The notes: generated from the letters alone by a model not told the origin. Positions 9,452-17,679 are shown, numbered from the stretch's first letter. The stretch is DNA of 33,618 nt from an uncultured Rivibacter sp. (GCA_946481025.1 CAMLNA010000037.1:1-33618), one strand, 5' to 3'. Numbers and translations are program-made.

Positions 9452-10618
9452 ATGTCGGCACCTCCATCACTCACACCGCCTCCGGACCCACCGGCAGGAC
9501 CGGCGGCCGGGCATTGGGACGTCGCAAAGTGGCTGATCCCATCGGTCGGGGCGCTGTTCATCATCGTGGGCTACGTCGCCAAGCGTGCGCACTACGCCTA
9601 CCTCGGATTCAGCCCGGGTCTCCTGGAGCCGAACCAGTACATCGCCACCGCTGCCGACTTCTTCCGCTACCTGCTGAGACTGCCGGTTGGCGGCGTGGGC
9701 GCCTGGAGGCACGCACTCACGGACGTGGCGCACCTATTGTCGGTAGTTCCAGCGCTGCTGTTGTTGGCCGCCTGCCTAGTCTGGCAATGGAAGGCCCGTA
9801 ATTTCAAGCCAGGCACCACGGACTGCCGGCGGCGGCTGGACTTCTTCTTCCTCGCGCTGATCGTGGTCACGATCCTGCGGCTCGTAGCCCTGGATGCCCC
9901 CGTCGGCAAGCTGGAAGGTTCACTCATCGCCGTGGCGGAGGTGACGGCTGCGGAAGACATGCCGTCGGCGGAGTCACGCAACCTGATCGAGGCCCGGCTC
10001 CGAATCGGCCAAGCGAGCGATAGCAGTGTGGAAAAGTGGGCGTCAAGCCGAGCCCTGATGCTTTGGGCCGCGGTCCGCTGTGCCCGGCATTCCGCCGTCT
10101 TGATCGCCGCACCCGTCGGTGCAGACACGCTGTGCAGGGACCATTCGGTGACCCATGCCATGGTGGACGGGGAGGGGCTTGCCCATTTGCTGATGGTTCT
10201 GGTGATCGTGGTGATCGCATGGCTGATCCTCCGAGCGGACTCAAGGCGTGCCCGAGTTCTTGTCGCCTGGTTGTCGATCTTCTCGTGTATCTCGATGGCC
10301 GCAACGTACGGCAAGCTGGGGCACTCGCTCACTTACGAGTTCGTTGAAATCGCCCTGGAGAGTTCCATGGACGCAACCGATAAGAGCTCGGACGCCTCGA
10401 AACTTCTGCACGGCGTCGTGCTCCACGCCGACGGTGACTGGACTACCGTCGCCCGGTCCCAGGTGCGGGCCGGATGCTTCGGCCACATCGAGATCCTGAG
10501 GGTCTCGAACTCGCAGATTCTCTGGCAGCGCGACATCTTTAACACCGATCTCGTGTTCTGGAGCGTGGCCAAGACATTCGACCGTTGCGTGTCGAACAAG
10601 CAGAAGCCTCGGGGGTAA
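9452..10618 (+). CDS. Multi-pass inner-membrane protein of unknown function
   Basis: This 388-aa protein has no family I recognise. Predicted membrane segments lie at about 27-43, 92-111, 129-147, 244-261 and 267-285. A soluble region at ~150-240 lies between the third and fourth segments, and a ~100-residue soluble tail follows. The N-terminal 20 residues are proline-rich. The start at 9452 is the first ATG in frame; another ATG at 9439 is out of frame. The gene lies 156 bp after the DUF4325 gene and ends 6 bp before the next gene. This tight spacing suggests co-transcription with the secreted protein downstream, possibly as a membrane/periplasm pair. Confidence 0.72.
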   Translation: MSAPPSLTPPPDPPAGPAAGHWDVAKWLIPSVGALFIIVGYVAKRAHYAYLGFSPGLLEPNQYIATAADFFRYLLRLPVGGVGAWRHALTDVAHLLSVVPALLLLAACLVWQWKARNFKPGTTDCRRRLDFFFLALIVVTILRLVALDAPVGKLEGSLIAVAEVTAAEDMPSAESRNLIEARLRIGQASDSSVEKWASSRALMLWAAVRCARHSAVLIAAPVGADTLCRDHSVTHAMVDGEGLAHLLMVLVIVVIAWLILRADSRRARVLVAWLSIFSCISMAATYGKLGHSLTYEFVEIALESSMDATDKSSDASKLLHGVVLHADGDWTTVARSQVRAGCFGHIEILRVSNSQILWQRDIFNTDLVFWSVAKTFDRCVSNKQKPRG

Positions 10619-10624
10619 GTCGAG

Positions 10625-11506
10625 ATGAACGTCTTGTGCAACTTGCGCCGCACGACCACCCGCACGCAGGTGGCGGGCGTTCAGATGGGGTTCTTGCGAC
10701 GATTTCTCTGCGCATCGGCGCTCGCGACAGTAGCTAGCGGCGTCCATGCGCAGGTTCCCAAGAGCAGGCTTGCATCTCCGCCGGAAGGCAAGCCAGACGT
10801 CTCTGTGATCACGCCGGCCACGGTGTTCCTGAAAGAGGCCGTCCCGATTTCTGCACGCCTCGAGCCGGTCGTCGTGCACTCCGGCGCAACGCCGGCCGCA
10901 CGCGCAGCGCGCAAGCAGCTGAAGCAGGTTCGAATGTTCCGACTCCCTGTAGGGAAGGACCGGCCCGATCCGCATCTCAGTTTCGAGGATTGCGACATCT
11001 ATGTAACGTCGGTCATCCCCGTCCCTGCTGCGGTTCCAGGCGATCCAGACGAAATTTCGCTCGGTGCCTTCAGGGACCTGGAATGGTTGGACCCAGACCC
11101 GGTTCGAAACGTAGTCAGGCCAGGCCGCTGGCTCGTGGTCATGGAGCAGTACGAAGACACGTCGAACGTGTTTCGACTTAAGCAGAACTCCAGAGAAACC
11201 TACTTCTCCGGCGGATGGGTTCTGATTCTGCTCGGCGTGGCCGGGCGGCAGTACACGCCGGAGGACATCATGCGGGCAGTCGCGAACATGCTTACGTTCA
11301 AGGATGTGGAAGCCGAGGCTCGGATCAACAACTCGACGCGGACTTGTCACGTGGCCAAGGCGACGACCATAGCCGACGCAGGCGTGCAGGGAGTAGAGCT
11401 GGTTGCTTGCCTACCCCCGGAAGGAGATGCCAGGCAGGGCGAGGACACTGGTCTGCTCCCACAGGCCGCACCCGCTGCACAGCCTCCGCTCGTCGGCGCG
11501 AGCTGA
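10625..11506 (+). CDS. Secreted protein of unknown function
   Basis: The frame encodes 293 aa from the ATG at 10625, 6 bp after the membrane-protein gene. A typical signal peptide begins only at residue 21 (MGFLRRFLCASALATVASGV, ATG at 10685), so the true start may be 10685. The mature part has a few cysteines, a region rich in short beta-like stretches (RPGRWLVVMEQYEDTSNVFR) and a low-complexity C-terminus (PQAAPAAQPP). I recognise no family. Immediate coupling to the membrane protein suggests they act together at the envelope. It ends the same-strand run that began at 5938. Confidence 0.68.
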   Translation: MNVLCNLRRTTTRTQVAGVQMGFLRRFLCASALATVASGVHAQVPKSRLASPPEGKPDVSVITPATVFLKEAVPISARLEPVVVHSGATPAARAARKQLKQVRMFRLPVGKDRPDPHLSFEDCDIYVTSVIPVPAAVPGDPDEISLGAFRDLEWLDPDPVRNVVRPGRWLVVMEQYEDTSNVFRLKQNSRETYFSGGWVLILLGVAGRQYTPEDIMRAVANMLTFKDVEAEARINNSTRTCHVAKATTIADAGVQGVELVACLPPEGDARQGEDTGLLPQAAPAAQPPLVGAS

Positions 11507-11817
11507 GAGTCAGAAGCGGGGCAGAACTTCCAGTTCCCCGGCATCGCGAGCGGTCACTGGCCGAACCAGTCGACGCGTAGGCGCATGTGGCAATCGGAGG
11601 TCAGGCCCTCAATGTCAGATTCCGGCAGTCACCGACTTCCGACAGCGAATCCTGAGCGGCAGCAATCAGCCTTGAAGCGACGGCCGGCGTGTCGTCAGCG
11701 ATGACCGCTCCTAACCGACTCCCAACACCCAGCCGCGCAGGTGGCTGGCCGCTCGACGATCGAACCGACCACCCGGCCCGTGCCAGGTGGGCCACGCCGT
11801 TCAGCGGCAACCTTGCC
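11507..11817. other. Non-coding interval at right border of the unknown-gene segment
   Basis: About 310 bp between the converging last gene of the plus-strand segment and the cytochrome c' gene of the minus-strand cluster. No supportable gene, T-run terminator, integrase remnant or obvious repeat matching the left border was seen. GC content rises again toward 11820. Confidence 0.45.
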
Positions 11818-12303
11818 TCAGCTGCCCGACACCCGGTAGTCGTCGTGGCAGGCCTTGCAGGTGCGCGTGAGCCTGCCGTACTGCGCGCGCACCGCTGCTG
11901 CGTCACCGGCCGCGGCCACGCGGGCCAGTTCGTTCGCTTCGGTGCTGAACGCCGCGGCGTACTCGCCGACCTTCGAGCCGTCGGCAAACAGCGTGGGCTT
12001 CACCGTGGTGTCGCGCCAGCCCTTGCCGGTTTCGGTGCCGGGCACGAACAGCGAGCCCAGGCCCGAGTTGGCCAGCGCGGCGATGGTGTTGGCGGCCTTC
12101 ACCACTTCTTCCTTGTCGTAGCGGCCGTCGAGCGAGGCCTTGATGCGGCCCGAGTTCCAGCCGATCACCTGGTAGGCGGACTGGCGCCACTTGATCAGCT
12201 GCTCGGGCTTGGGCGCCTGTTGCGCCCAGGTGGCCAGGGAGGCGGCCAGCACGGTGATCGCAAGCGCGGGGGCGGCGAATTTCTTCTTCAGCATGGGTTT
12301 CAT
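11818..12303 (-). CDS. Cytochrome c' family protein (secreted, mono-haem)
   Basis: This 161-aa periplasmic c-type cytochrome has an N-terminal signal peptide (MLKKKFAAPALAITVLAASLATWAQ) and a single haem motif CKACH (149-153) near the C-terminus. That arrangement is characteristic of the cytochrome c'/c-556 four-helix fold, as are KWRQSAYQVIGWN near the mature start and the short tail after the haem site. The start is the ATG at 12303; an in-frame ATG three codons later is possible. It is the last of four minus-strand genes, 28 bp after the SMP-30-like gene. It probably transfers electrons or binds a small gas for the cluster; the partner is unknown. A related but shorter paralogue is at 18396-18773. 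Confidence 0.9.
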   Translation of the reverse strand: MKPMLKKKFAAPALAITVLAASLATWAQQAPKPEQLIKWRQSAYQVIGWNSGRIKASLDGRYDKEEVVKAANTIAALANSGLGSLFVPGTETGKGWRDTTVKPTLFADGSKVGEYAAAFSTEANELARVAAAGDAAAVRAQYGRLTRTCKACHDDYRVSGS

Positions 12304-12331
12304 CGTCGGTGGGTGGTGGATGCGGTGTGCG

Positions 12332-13306
12332 TCATTTCGCGCGGCCGTTGAAGCCGGGCGTCAGCGCGGTGATGCGCCAGGCCGAGCCGCGGCCCACGGC
12401 GTAGAGCGTGCGCTTGTCTGCGCCGGCGAAGGCGATGTTCTGCGGCGCCTTGGGCAGCGGCACGATGCCGAGCGCGGCGCCTTTTTCGTCGAACACCTGG
12501 ATGCCGGCGGTGGAGGCCACGTACAGGCGGCCGAGGGCGTCCACCGCCAGGCCGTCCGCCCCGCTGCTCGGGCCGTTGTCGGTCTGCCGCCAGCCTTCGA
12601 GCCTGGCGAAATTGCGGCGCGCGCCCACCGTGCCGTCGGCGGCGATGTCGAAGGCCAGCACGTGTTCGCCCGCGGTGTTGGCCACGTAGAGCACCTTCTC
12701 GTCGGGGCTGAGGGTGATGCCGTTGGGCCGCTCGATGTCGGCCGCCAGCCGCTGCAACGCACCCGACGGCGTGATGCGGTAGACCGCCGGCCTCGCCACC
12801 TGGGTGGGCACCGGCTGGTCGGGGCGGCGCGGCGCACCGGAGTCGGTGAAGTACACCGTGCCGTCCTTCGCCACCACCAGGTCGTTGGGACGGCCGAAGG
12901 GCAGGCCTTCGAACTGATCGGCCAGCACGCGGGCGCGCCCGGCGGGGTGCACGATGCCCACGCGCGGCTGCAGCACCTGCACCGCATAGAGGTCGCCGTT
13001 GGCGGCAAGGCCCAGGCCGTTGGAGCCGTTGCTGTTGTCGAGGAAGGTGGAGGTGCTGCCGTCGGCCGCGATGCGCGTGATGCGGTTGGCCGGCGTCTCG
13101 GTGAAGAGCAGGCTGCCGTCGGCCAGGGCCACCGGCCCTTCGGTGCCGTTGAAGCCCTCCTTGATGAGTTCGATCGGCGTGCCGGCCGAGAACACGCCGG
13201 CGATGCCCGGTGTGAGCGTGGCGGCGGCCGGCTTGTCCTGTGCGAAGGCCGCCGCGGCGGCGAGGGCGAGCGCGCAGGCGCTGAAGCTGCTTTTGAGGGG
13301 TCTCAT
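12332..13306 (-). CDS. Secreted SMP-30/gluconolactonase-like beta-propeller protein
   Basis: This 324-aa protein has a signal peptide ending near AAAAFAQ and repeated propeller blades (GPVALADGSLLFTE, PNDLVVAKDGTVYFTDSG, RPNGITLSPDEKVLYVANT, GADGLAVDALGRLYVAS). E56, N195 and D251 occupy the positions expected for the divalent-metal ligands of SMP-30 lactonases, with N141 a likely substrate contact. The site therefore looks intact, and the protein may open a sugar-type or other lactone in the periplasm. It lies 20 bp after the peroxiredoxin gene in the same operon. Whether the substrate is a lactone is unknown, since many family members have undetermined activity. Confidence 0.9.
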   Translation of the reverse strand: MRPLKSSFSACALALAAAAAFAQDKPAAATLTPGIAGVFSAGTPIELIKEGFNGTEGPVALADGSLLFTETPANRITRIAADGSTSTFLDNSNGSNGLGLAANGDLYAVQVLQPRVGIVHPAGRARVLADQFEGLPFGRPNDLVVAKDGTVYFTDSGAPRRPDQPVPTQVARPAVYRITPSGALQRLAADIERPNGITLSPDEKVLYVANTAGEHVLAFDIAADGTVGARRNFARLEGWRQTDNGPSSGADGLAVDALGRLYVASTAGIQVFDEKGAALGIVPLPKAPQNIAFAGADKRTLYAVGRGSAWRITALTPGFNGRAK

Positions 13307-13326
13307 GATGGGTACGGGTGGTCGGT

Positions 13327-13929
13327 TCAGGGCTTGCGGGCGGCGGCGAGCTTGCGCACGGCCTCGAGCGCCTGCTGCACGTTGAGGTCGGGCGCCACGC
13401 CGCCGATGGTCTGCGCGATGCGGCCGTCGGGCGTGACGATGAAGGTGGTGCGCTCGGCGCGGCCGTGGTCGATGTCTCGCCCGCGCGTGTCCTTGCGGCC
13501 GGCGAGCGCGTCGGCGACCCTGAGGTCGTAGGCCTTCGCGATCGCGCCGCCCACGTCGGAGGCCACGGGCAGCTTGCCCGCGCAGTAGAGCGGGTCGGCC
13601 GAGAACTCGTTGAGCCGCGCAATGCTGTCGAGCGACACGCCGACGATGGAGGCGCCGGCGGCGGCGAACTTGTCGGCGTTCTCGGCGAAGCTGTGCGCCT
13701 GGATGTTGCAGCCGCCGGTGAAGGCCGAGGGGTAGAAGTACACGACCACCGGCCCCTTGCGCAGGGCGTCCGTCAGTGTGTAGGCGAAGGCCTTGCCGGC
13801 CAGCGAGGCCTGTGCCTTGAAGTCGGGCGCGGCGTCGCCTGCCTTCAGCGCGGCTGTCGCGGGGGCCGCCATGGCGGCTGCCACCAGCGCGGCCATCAGC
13901 CGTCTTGCATTTGCCGGGTAACGGATCAT
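13327..13929 (-). CDS. Exported peroxiredoxin (AhpC/TSA, PrxQ/BCP-like)
   Basis: This 200-aa thiol peroxidase uses a peroxidatic cysteine. The motif YFYPSAFTGGC places Cys74 in the PxxxT(x)xC active site, and Cys116 (DPLYCAGKLP) is a candidate resolving cysteine. The N-terminus has a signal peptide (RLMAALVAAAMAAPATA), so the protein should act in the periplasm, whereas most PrxQ proteins are cytosolic. The ATG at 13929 follows AGGAGG by about 11 nt; the frame extends further upstream but overlaps the receptor gene. It sits 35 bp after the TonB-dependent receptor, which suggests a role against peroxide formed by the cluster's chemistry. That last point is inference. Confidence 0.9.
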   Translation of the reverse strand: MIRYPANARRLMAALVAAAMAAPATAALKAGDAAPDFKAQASLAGKAFAYTLTDALRKGPVVVYFYPSAFTGGCNIQAHSFAENADKFAAAGASIVGVSLDSIARLNEFSADPLYCAGKLPVASDVGGAIAKAYDLRVADALAGRKDTRGRDIDHGRAERTTFIVTPDGRIAQTIGGVAPDLNVQQALEAVRKLAAARKP

Positions 13930-13964
13930 CGGTACAGGTCCCTCCTGGGTTGATGGGCGGCGCC

Positions 13965-16721
13965 TCAGAGCCGGCCCGTGAATACGACGCTCACCGTGCG
14001 CGGGATCGCGGGCGTGTAGCTGTTCCATGTCTGGCTGCGCGGCGTGTCGTCGTCGAACAGGTTCGTGACGACCAGGCTCACGTCGAAGCCCTTGTTGCGC
14101 CTGCCCAGGCCGACGGCCCAGTCCACCAGCACGTTCTTCCTGATCCACGAGTAGCTCGACAGCGAGTTGTCGGAATAGAAGCCGCTGGTCGCCGCCACGT
14201 TGGCGCTGGTGTGGAACTCCTGGTCGCCGAACACCGGGTAGCGGTAGTCGGCGCCAACGTTGAAGGTGTACTTCGGCGCGCCGGCCAGCGGCTGCCCGGA
14301 GATGTCGCGGTACGGCGATGCGCCGGCATAGCCGTTTTCCACCGGCTGCGCTGCGTTGGGGAACTCCTTGTAGATCGCGCGGTTGTAGGCCCCGGAGAAG
14401 CGCAGGGTGAGGTTGCGGATGCCCGCGTACACGCCGTCCACCTCCAGGCCGGAGACCTGCACCTTCGGTACGTTGCCGGTGGCCGAGGTGTAGGTGAGCA
14501 CGCCGCTTTGTTCGGTGGTGTATTCGTCGAGGATGCGCACGGACTGCTGGTAGTCCTTGATGCGCGTGAGGAACACGTCGGCGTTGAGGACCAGCGTCTT
14601 GTCGAGCAGCGCCGACTTGAAGCCGAGTTCGAAGGACGTGGTCTTTTCGGCCTTCACCGGCGTGGAGCGCCCATTGACGAACTGCGAGATGCCGGCCTTT
14701 TCGCCGTACTGCAGCGAGGCGTAGGCCGTGAGGTCGGGGTTGATCTTGTAGCTCGGGCTCAGCACGAAGGCGGGCTGCGTGTCCTTGTAGGGCTCGGCCT
14801 CGGCCTGGTGGAACAGCACGCCGATCTGTGCGGCGCGAATCGCCTTGGCGTCGGCCACCTGCCGGCGTTGTGCATCGCTGAGGCTGTTGTAGGCCTCACC
14901 CGGTGTCGCCGTGGGGGCCACGCCGAAGTAGCGTTGCGCCACCTGGTCGGCCAGGCCCAGCTGGGCCGCGGTGTTGCCGGCCGCCAGCGCGCCGAGGGCG
15001 TCGGAAGCGAAGCCGCCGAGGTTCACGTTGCCCACGGCCACCGGGTTCAACTCGGGCGCATTGCCGTGGCTGCGGATGGCCGAGCGGCCCGAATTGCGGC
15101 GGTCTTCGCGGGTGAGGCGCAAGCCGGTGGTCAGCGTGAGAGGCTCGCTCAGGTGCCAGTTGGCCTGCCCGAAGCCGGCCAGGCTGTCGTTGCGGATGTC
15201 CTGCACCCCGGCCGGCGAGTTGAACGACATGCTCAGGTTGGCCAGCGAGTTCAGCATCAGCAGGCGGCCGGCCGCGTCGGCGTCGAGCCGGCCGTATTGC
15301 GCATTGCTGGCGAACCATGCGCCCGCGTCGTTGCCCCACAGGCGCTGGTATTCGGCGCTGTTGTGCACGCGAATGAAGTACAGCCCTCCCTGGTAGTCGA
15401 CGAAGCCGCCCAGCGGCGAGGTGATGCGCAGCTCCTGGCTGAACTGCTTGTAGTCGTTCCAGAAGCCGCCGGAGTTGCGGTTCACGTCGAACGGGGTGCC
15501 TTCGTCGTTGACCGCATTGAAGTGGTAGTCCTTGTGGGCGGTGATGGAGGTCAGCGTGTGGCCGTCGGCCAGCTTCCAGTTCAGCTCGGCGGCCGCGCCG
15601 CGGCTGCCGGTGACCAGCGGGCGAGCGCCGTCGTTGTTGACCGAGCGTCCGTCAGGGCCGCCGTAGAGGTAGTCGCCCACCGCGAAGCCGGTGTTCTGGG
15701 TGAACCAGCGGCGCGCGAGCCGTACCTCGTTGGTGACCGAGGTGTTCGGCGTGCCGTTGGAGTAGGTGCCGGGCGTGGGCGTGTTGATGGTGCGGCCGTT
15801 GGTGGCTTCGCCCGCGCGCGGCTGCAGGTCCACCGCGATGCGTGCGTTGAAGTCCGGCGTCGGCGTGAAGAGGAACTGCACGCGGCCCGACACCCGGTCG
15901 GTGTTGGTGTAGGTGACGTCGCGGTTGTAGCGGTTGACCACGTCGCCGCGCTGCTTGCTCACCGAGAAGGTGCCGCGCCAGGCCAGCAGGTCGTCGATCA
16001 CCGGGCCGCCGGCGGCCAGCGTGCCGGTGAAGCCGTCGCGGTCGCGGAAGGCGAGCGAGTAGTCGGCGGAAGGCGTGAACGACGGGCGGCGCGTGGTGAT
16101 GTTGACCACGCCCATGCTGGTGTTCTTGCCCAGCAGCGTGCCCTGCGGACCGCGGGTCACTTCCACCGCCTCGATGTCGGTGAAGTCGAAGCTGGAGGTG
16201 AGCGCGTTGTAGGCGAAGTTCACGCCGTCGACGATGGTGCCGACGCTCGGGTCCTGCGCTTCGGTCTGGCCGATCTTGCCGACGCCGCGGATCGACAGGC
16301 TGCTGGTGCGCTGGTTGCCCTGGTTCCACGACACGTTGCCCAGTCGCCTGGTGATGGCGCCGATGTCGTAGGCGTCGAGCCGCGACAGCTCGTTGCCGGT
16401 GACCACCGAGATCGACAGCGGCACGTCCTGCAGCTTCTCGATCCGGTTGCGGCTGCGCACGACCACGGCATCGAGCGCGGGGGCCTGTTCCTGCTGATCC
16501 TGCGGCTGCTGTGCGGCGGGCCCGGCCGGTTGTGACGCGGCGGCTGCCGGCGGCTCGGGTTGGGCCTGTGCTTGCGCCGCCGAGACACCGAACAGCGCGA
16601 TGCCGGCCACGATGGCCGAGACGGCTGGCAACCGGAATGGAACGGGCTGCTGCAGCTTCGTGCGGGGATGACGTTGCGCCTTTCGTCGAAGGGCTCGGGT
16701 GTGACTCACAGGCTCTCTCAC
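13965..16721 (-). CDS. TonB-dependent outer-membrane receptor
   Basis: This 918-aa outer-membrane beta-barrel with an N-terminal plug imports a ligand using TonB energy. The signal peptide region is ~30-52, a TonB-box-like LDAVVVRS lies at ~83-90, and the plug runs from VPLSISVVTGNEL through DFTDIEAVEVTRGPQGTLLGKN, the classic plug motif. The barrel ends with IPRTVSVVFTGRL, ending in Leu rather than the usual Phe. There is no N-terminal STN signalling domain, and no sigma/anti-sigma pair is adjacent. The start is a GTG at 16721 within an AGAGAGAG tract; a second GTG four codons on is possible. It is the first gene of an operon with peroxiredoxin, SMP-30-like and cytochrome c' genes, divergent from the rhodanese-like gene. 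The ligand is unknown. Confidence 0.94.
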   Translation of the reverse strand: MREPVSHTRALRRKAQRHPRTKLQQPVPFRLPAVSAIVAGIALFGVSAAQAQAQPEPPAAAASQPAGPAAQQPQDQQEQAPALDAVVVRSRNRIEKLQDVPLSISVVTGNELSRLDAYDIGAITRRLGNVSWNQGNQRTSSLSIRGVGKIGQTEAQDPSVGTIVDGVNFAYNALTSSFDFTDIEAVEVTRGPQGTLLGKNTSMGVVNITTRRPSFTPSADYSLAFRDRDGFTGTLAAGGPVIDDLLAWRGTFSVSKQRGDVVNRYNRDVTYTNTDRVSGRVQFLFTPTPDFNARIAVDLQPRAGEATNGRTINTPTPGTYSNGTPNTSVTNEVRLARRWFTQNTGFAVGDYLYGGPDGRSVNNDGARPLVTGSRGAAAELNWKLADGHTLTSITAHKDYHFNAVNDEGTPFDVNRNSGGFWNDYKQFSQELRITSPLGGFVDYQGGLYFIRVHNSAEYQRLWGNDAGAWFASNAQYGRLDADAAGRLLMLNSLANLSMSFNSPAGVQDIRNDSLAGFGQANWHLSEPLTLTTGLRLTREDRRNSGRSAIRSHGNAPELNPVAVGNVNLGGFASDALGALAAGNTAAQLGLADQVAQRYFGVAPTATPGEAYNSLSDAQRRQVADAKAIRAAQIGVLFHQAEAEPYKDTQPAFVLSPSYKINPDLTAYASLQYGEKAGISQFVNGRSTPVKAEKTTSFELGFKSALLDKTLVLNADVFLTRIKDYQQSVRILDEYTTEQSGVLTYTSATGNVPKVQVSGLEVDGVYAGIRNLTLRFSGAYNRAIYKEFPNAAQPVENGYAGASPYRDISGQPLAGAPKYTFNVGADYRYPVFGDQEFHTSANVAATSGFYSDNSLSSYSWIRKNVLVDWAVGLGRRNKGFDVSLVVTNLFDDDTPRSQTWNSYTPAIPRTVSVVFTGRL

Positions 16722-16874
16722 TCTCTCTTGATCGTTGTGCGGGTGACGGGGAAACCGTTCGCAATGCAGAGCCCGTGCCCATGGCTAGCAGCATTGCTTC
16801 TAAGCACATGCGAGCGGCGAGACACAGGGGTCGGCAGCGGTATTCGAGAGGTGCACAGGCACAGAAAGGAGAAG

Positions 16875-16952
16875 CGGCCGCGCTGCTGCACGTGCGGTGA
16901 AGGGCTGCCGGGGCTGCACGGCGGCATGGCTGCACCGGCCGCGCTGCTGCAC
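16875..16952. repeat. 17-nt direct repeat with clustered CTGCAC boxes
   Basis: CGGCCGCGCTGCTGCAC occurs at 16875-16891 and again at 16936-16952. The embedded CTGCAC is also present at 16914-16919 and 16930-16935, with a further copy at 17045-17050. This makes five same-strand boxes in ~165 bp of a divergent promoter region, consistent with a multi-site operator. The function is inferred. Confidence 0.55.
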
Positions 16953-16965
16953 TTGCAGCAGCGCG
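16940..16965. promoter_or_regulatory. Perfect 11-bp hairpin/inverted repeat (possible operator or attenuator)
   Basis: CGCGCTGCTGC (16940-16950) pairs perfectly with GCAGCAGCGCG (16955-16965) across a 4-nt ACTT loop. It overlaps the second copy of the direct repeat. No T run follows, so it is not a standard terminator. A dimeric operator or RNA stem in the 5' leader of either divergent gene is possible. Confidence 0.5.
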
Positions 16966-17094
16966 CGTGCAGGGCCTGTCGCGCAGGCAGCAGGCCGCGA
17001 TGTCCAGGCCGGCTTTTTTGCCCCACGGGCCACTGGCACGAATGCTGCACCCGGATGCGCCGGCTTCCATGAACGACTCCACCAGCACATCAAC

Positions 17095-17655
17095 ATGAAA
17101 CGCAGATCCCTTCATCGCCTCGCGCTCATGCTTGCGCTTGCCGCGGGCGCCACGCACAGCGGGGCACAGCAGCCTTCGTCTGCGGCACCGGCAGCCCGGC
17201 AACCCGCCGCGCAGGCGTGGAAATACAAGACCAGGCGCCTCAACCGCGCGGAGGTCGACGCGCTGCTCGCGCAGCCCGAGACGCTGCTCGTGCTCGACGT
17301 GCGACGCCCCGACGAACTCATCAAGTACGGCAGCTTCCCGGTCTTCCTGAGCGTGCAGAACCGCGACCTCGAGAAGTACGTGGCCTACCTGCCGAAGGAC
17401 CGCACCATCCTCACCGTGTCGAACCATGCGAACCGCGCAGGCGCGGCCGGCGACCTGCTGGCGGCCAGGGGATTCAAGGTGGCGGGCGCCACCGGCTCGG
17501 AAGACTACGAACAGGAAGGCGGCAAGGCAGTGGCTCACATCCAGCCACCCCGCCTCGTGCAGCGGCTTCCGCTGCGCAGTGACCACGAGCACCACGACCT
17601 CCGCCCCGGCCGCAACACCCATGGCCGGACCCGTGCCCCAGCGCTAGTCCACTGA
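17095..17655 (+). CDS. Secreted rhodanese-fold protein lacking the catalytic cysteine
   Basis: This 186-aa protein has a signal peptide (RRSLHRLALMLALAAGATHSGA). It has the rhodanese pattern: LLVLDVRRPDEL (64-75) and the active-loop equivalent ILTVSNHANRAGAAGDLLAARG (105-126). Sulfurtransferases have Cys where this protein has Ser109, and the whole protein contains no cysteine, so thiosulfate:cyanide sulfurtransferase activity is unlikely. A binding or structural role in the periplasm is more probable. The ATG at 17095 begins the signal peptide; the frame is open further upstream but without plausible coding. The last ~35 residues (after HIQPP) are rich in His/Arg and look unlike the family, so a late frameshift is possible. 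It is divergent from the receptor operon and convergent with the cytochrome c4-like gene. Confidence 0.8.
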   Translation: MKRRSLHRLALMLALAAGATHSGAQQPSSAAPAARQPAAQAWKYKTRRLNRAEVDALLAQPETLLVLDVRRPDELIKYGSFPVFLSVQNRDLEKYVAYLPKDRTILTVSNHANRAGAAGDLLAARGFKVAGATGSEDYEQEGGKAVAHIQPPRLVQRLPLRSDHEHHDLRPGRNTHGRTRAPALVH

Positions 17656-17679
17656 GTCGGACGCCGGCACGGCGCGGGC

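Larger units (their letters stand above)
16722..17094. other. Divergent regulatory region between receptor and rhodanese-like genes
   Basis: About 370 bp with no supportable gene. It holds the GCTGCAC boxes, a 17-nt direct repeat and an 11-bp hairpin described separately, and must contain promoters for both flanking genes. No AT-rich Fur-box-like sequence is apparent, so classical iron control is not indicated. Confidence 0.6.

Noticed and set aside
5938..11506. Named anti-phage defence system
   Set aside because: The ATPase/STAS-like pair and membrane protein could suggest defence, but no nuclease, NTPase or toxin domain tied to a known system is visible, so I do not make the call.
13905..16535. 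876-codon plus-strand frame opposite the TonB receptor
   Set aside because: A mirror frame of the receptor gene, with Val/Gly/Arg/His-rich translation and no motif.
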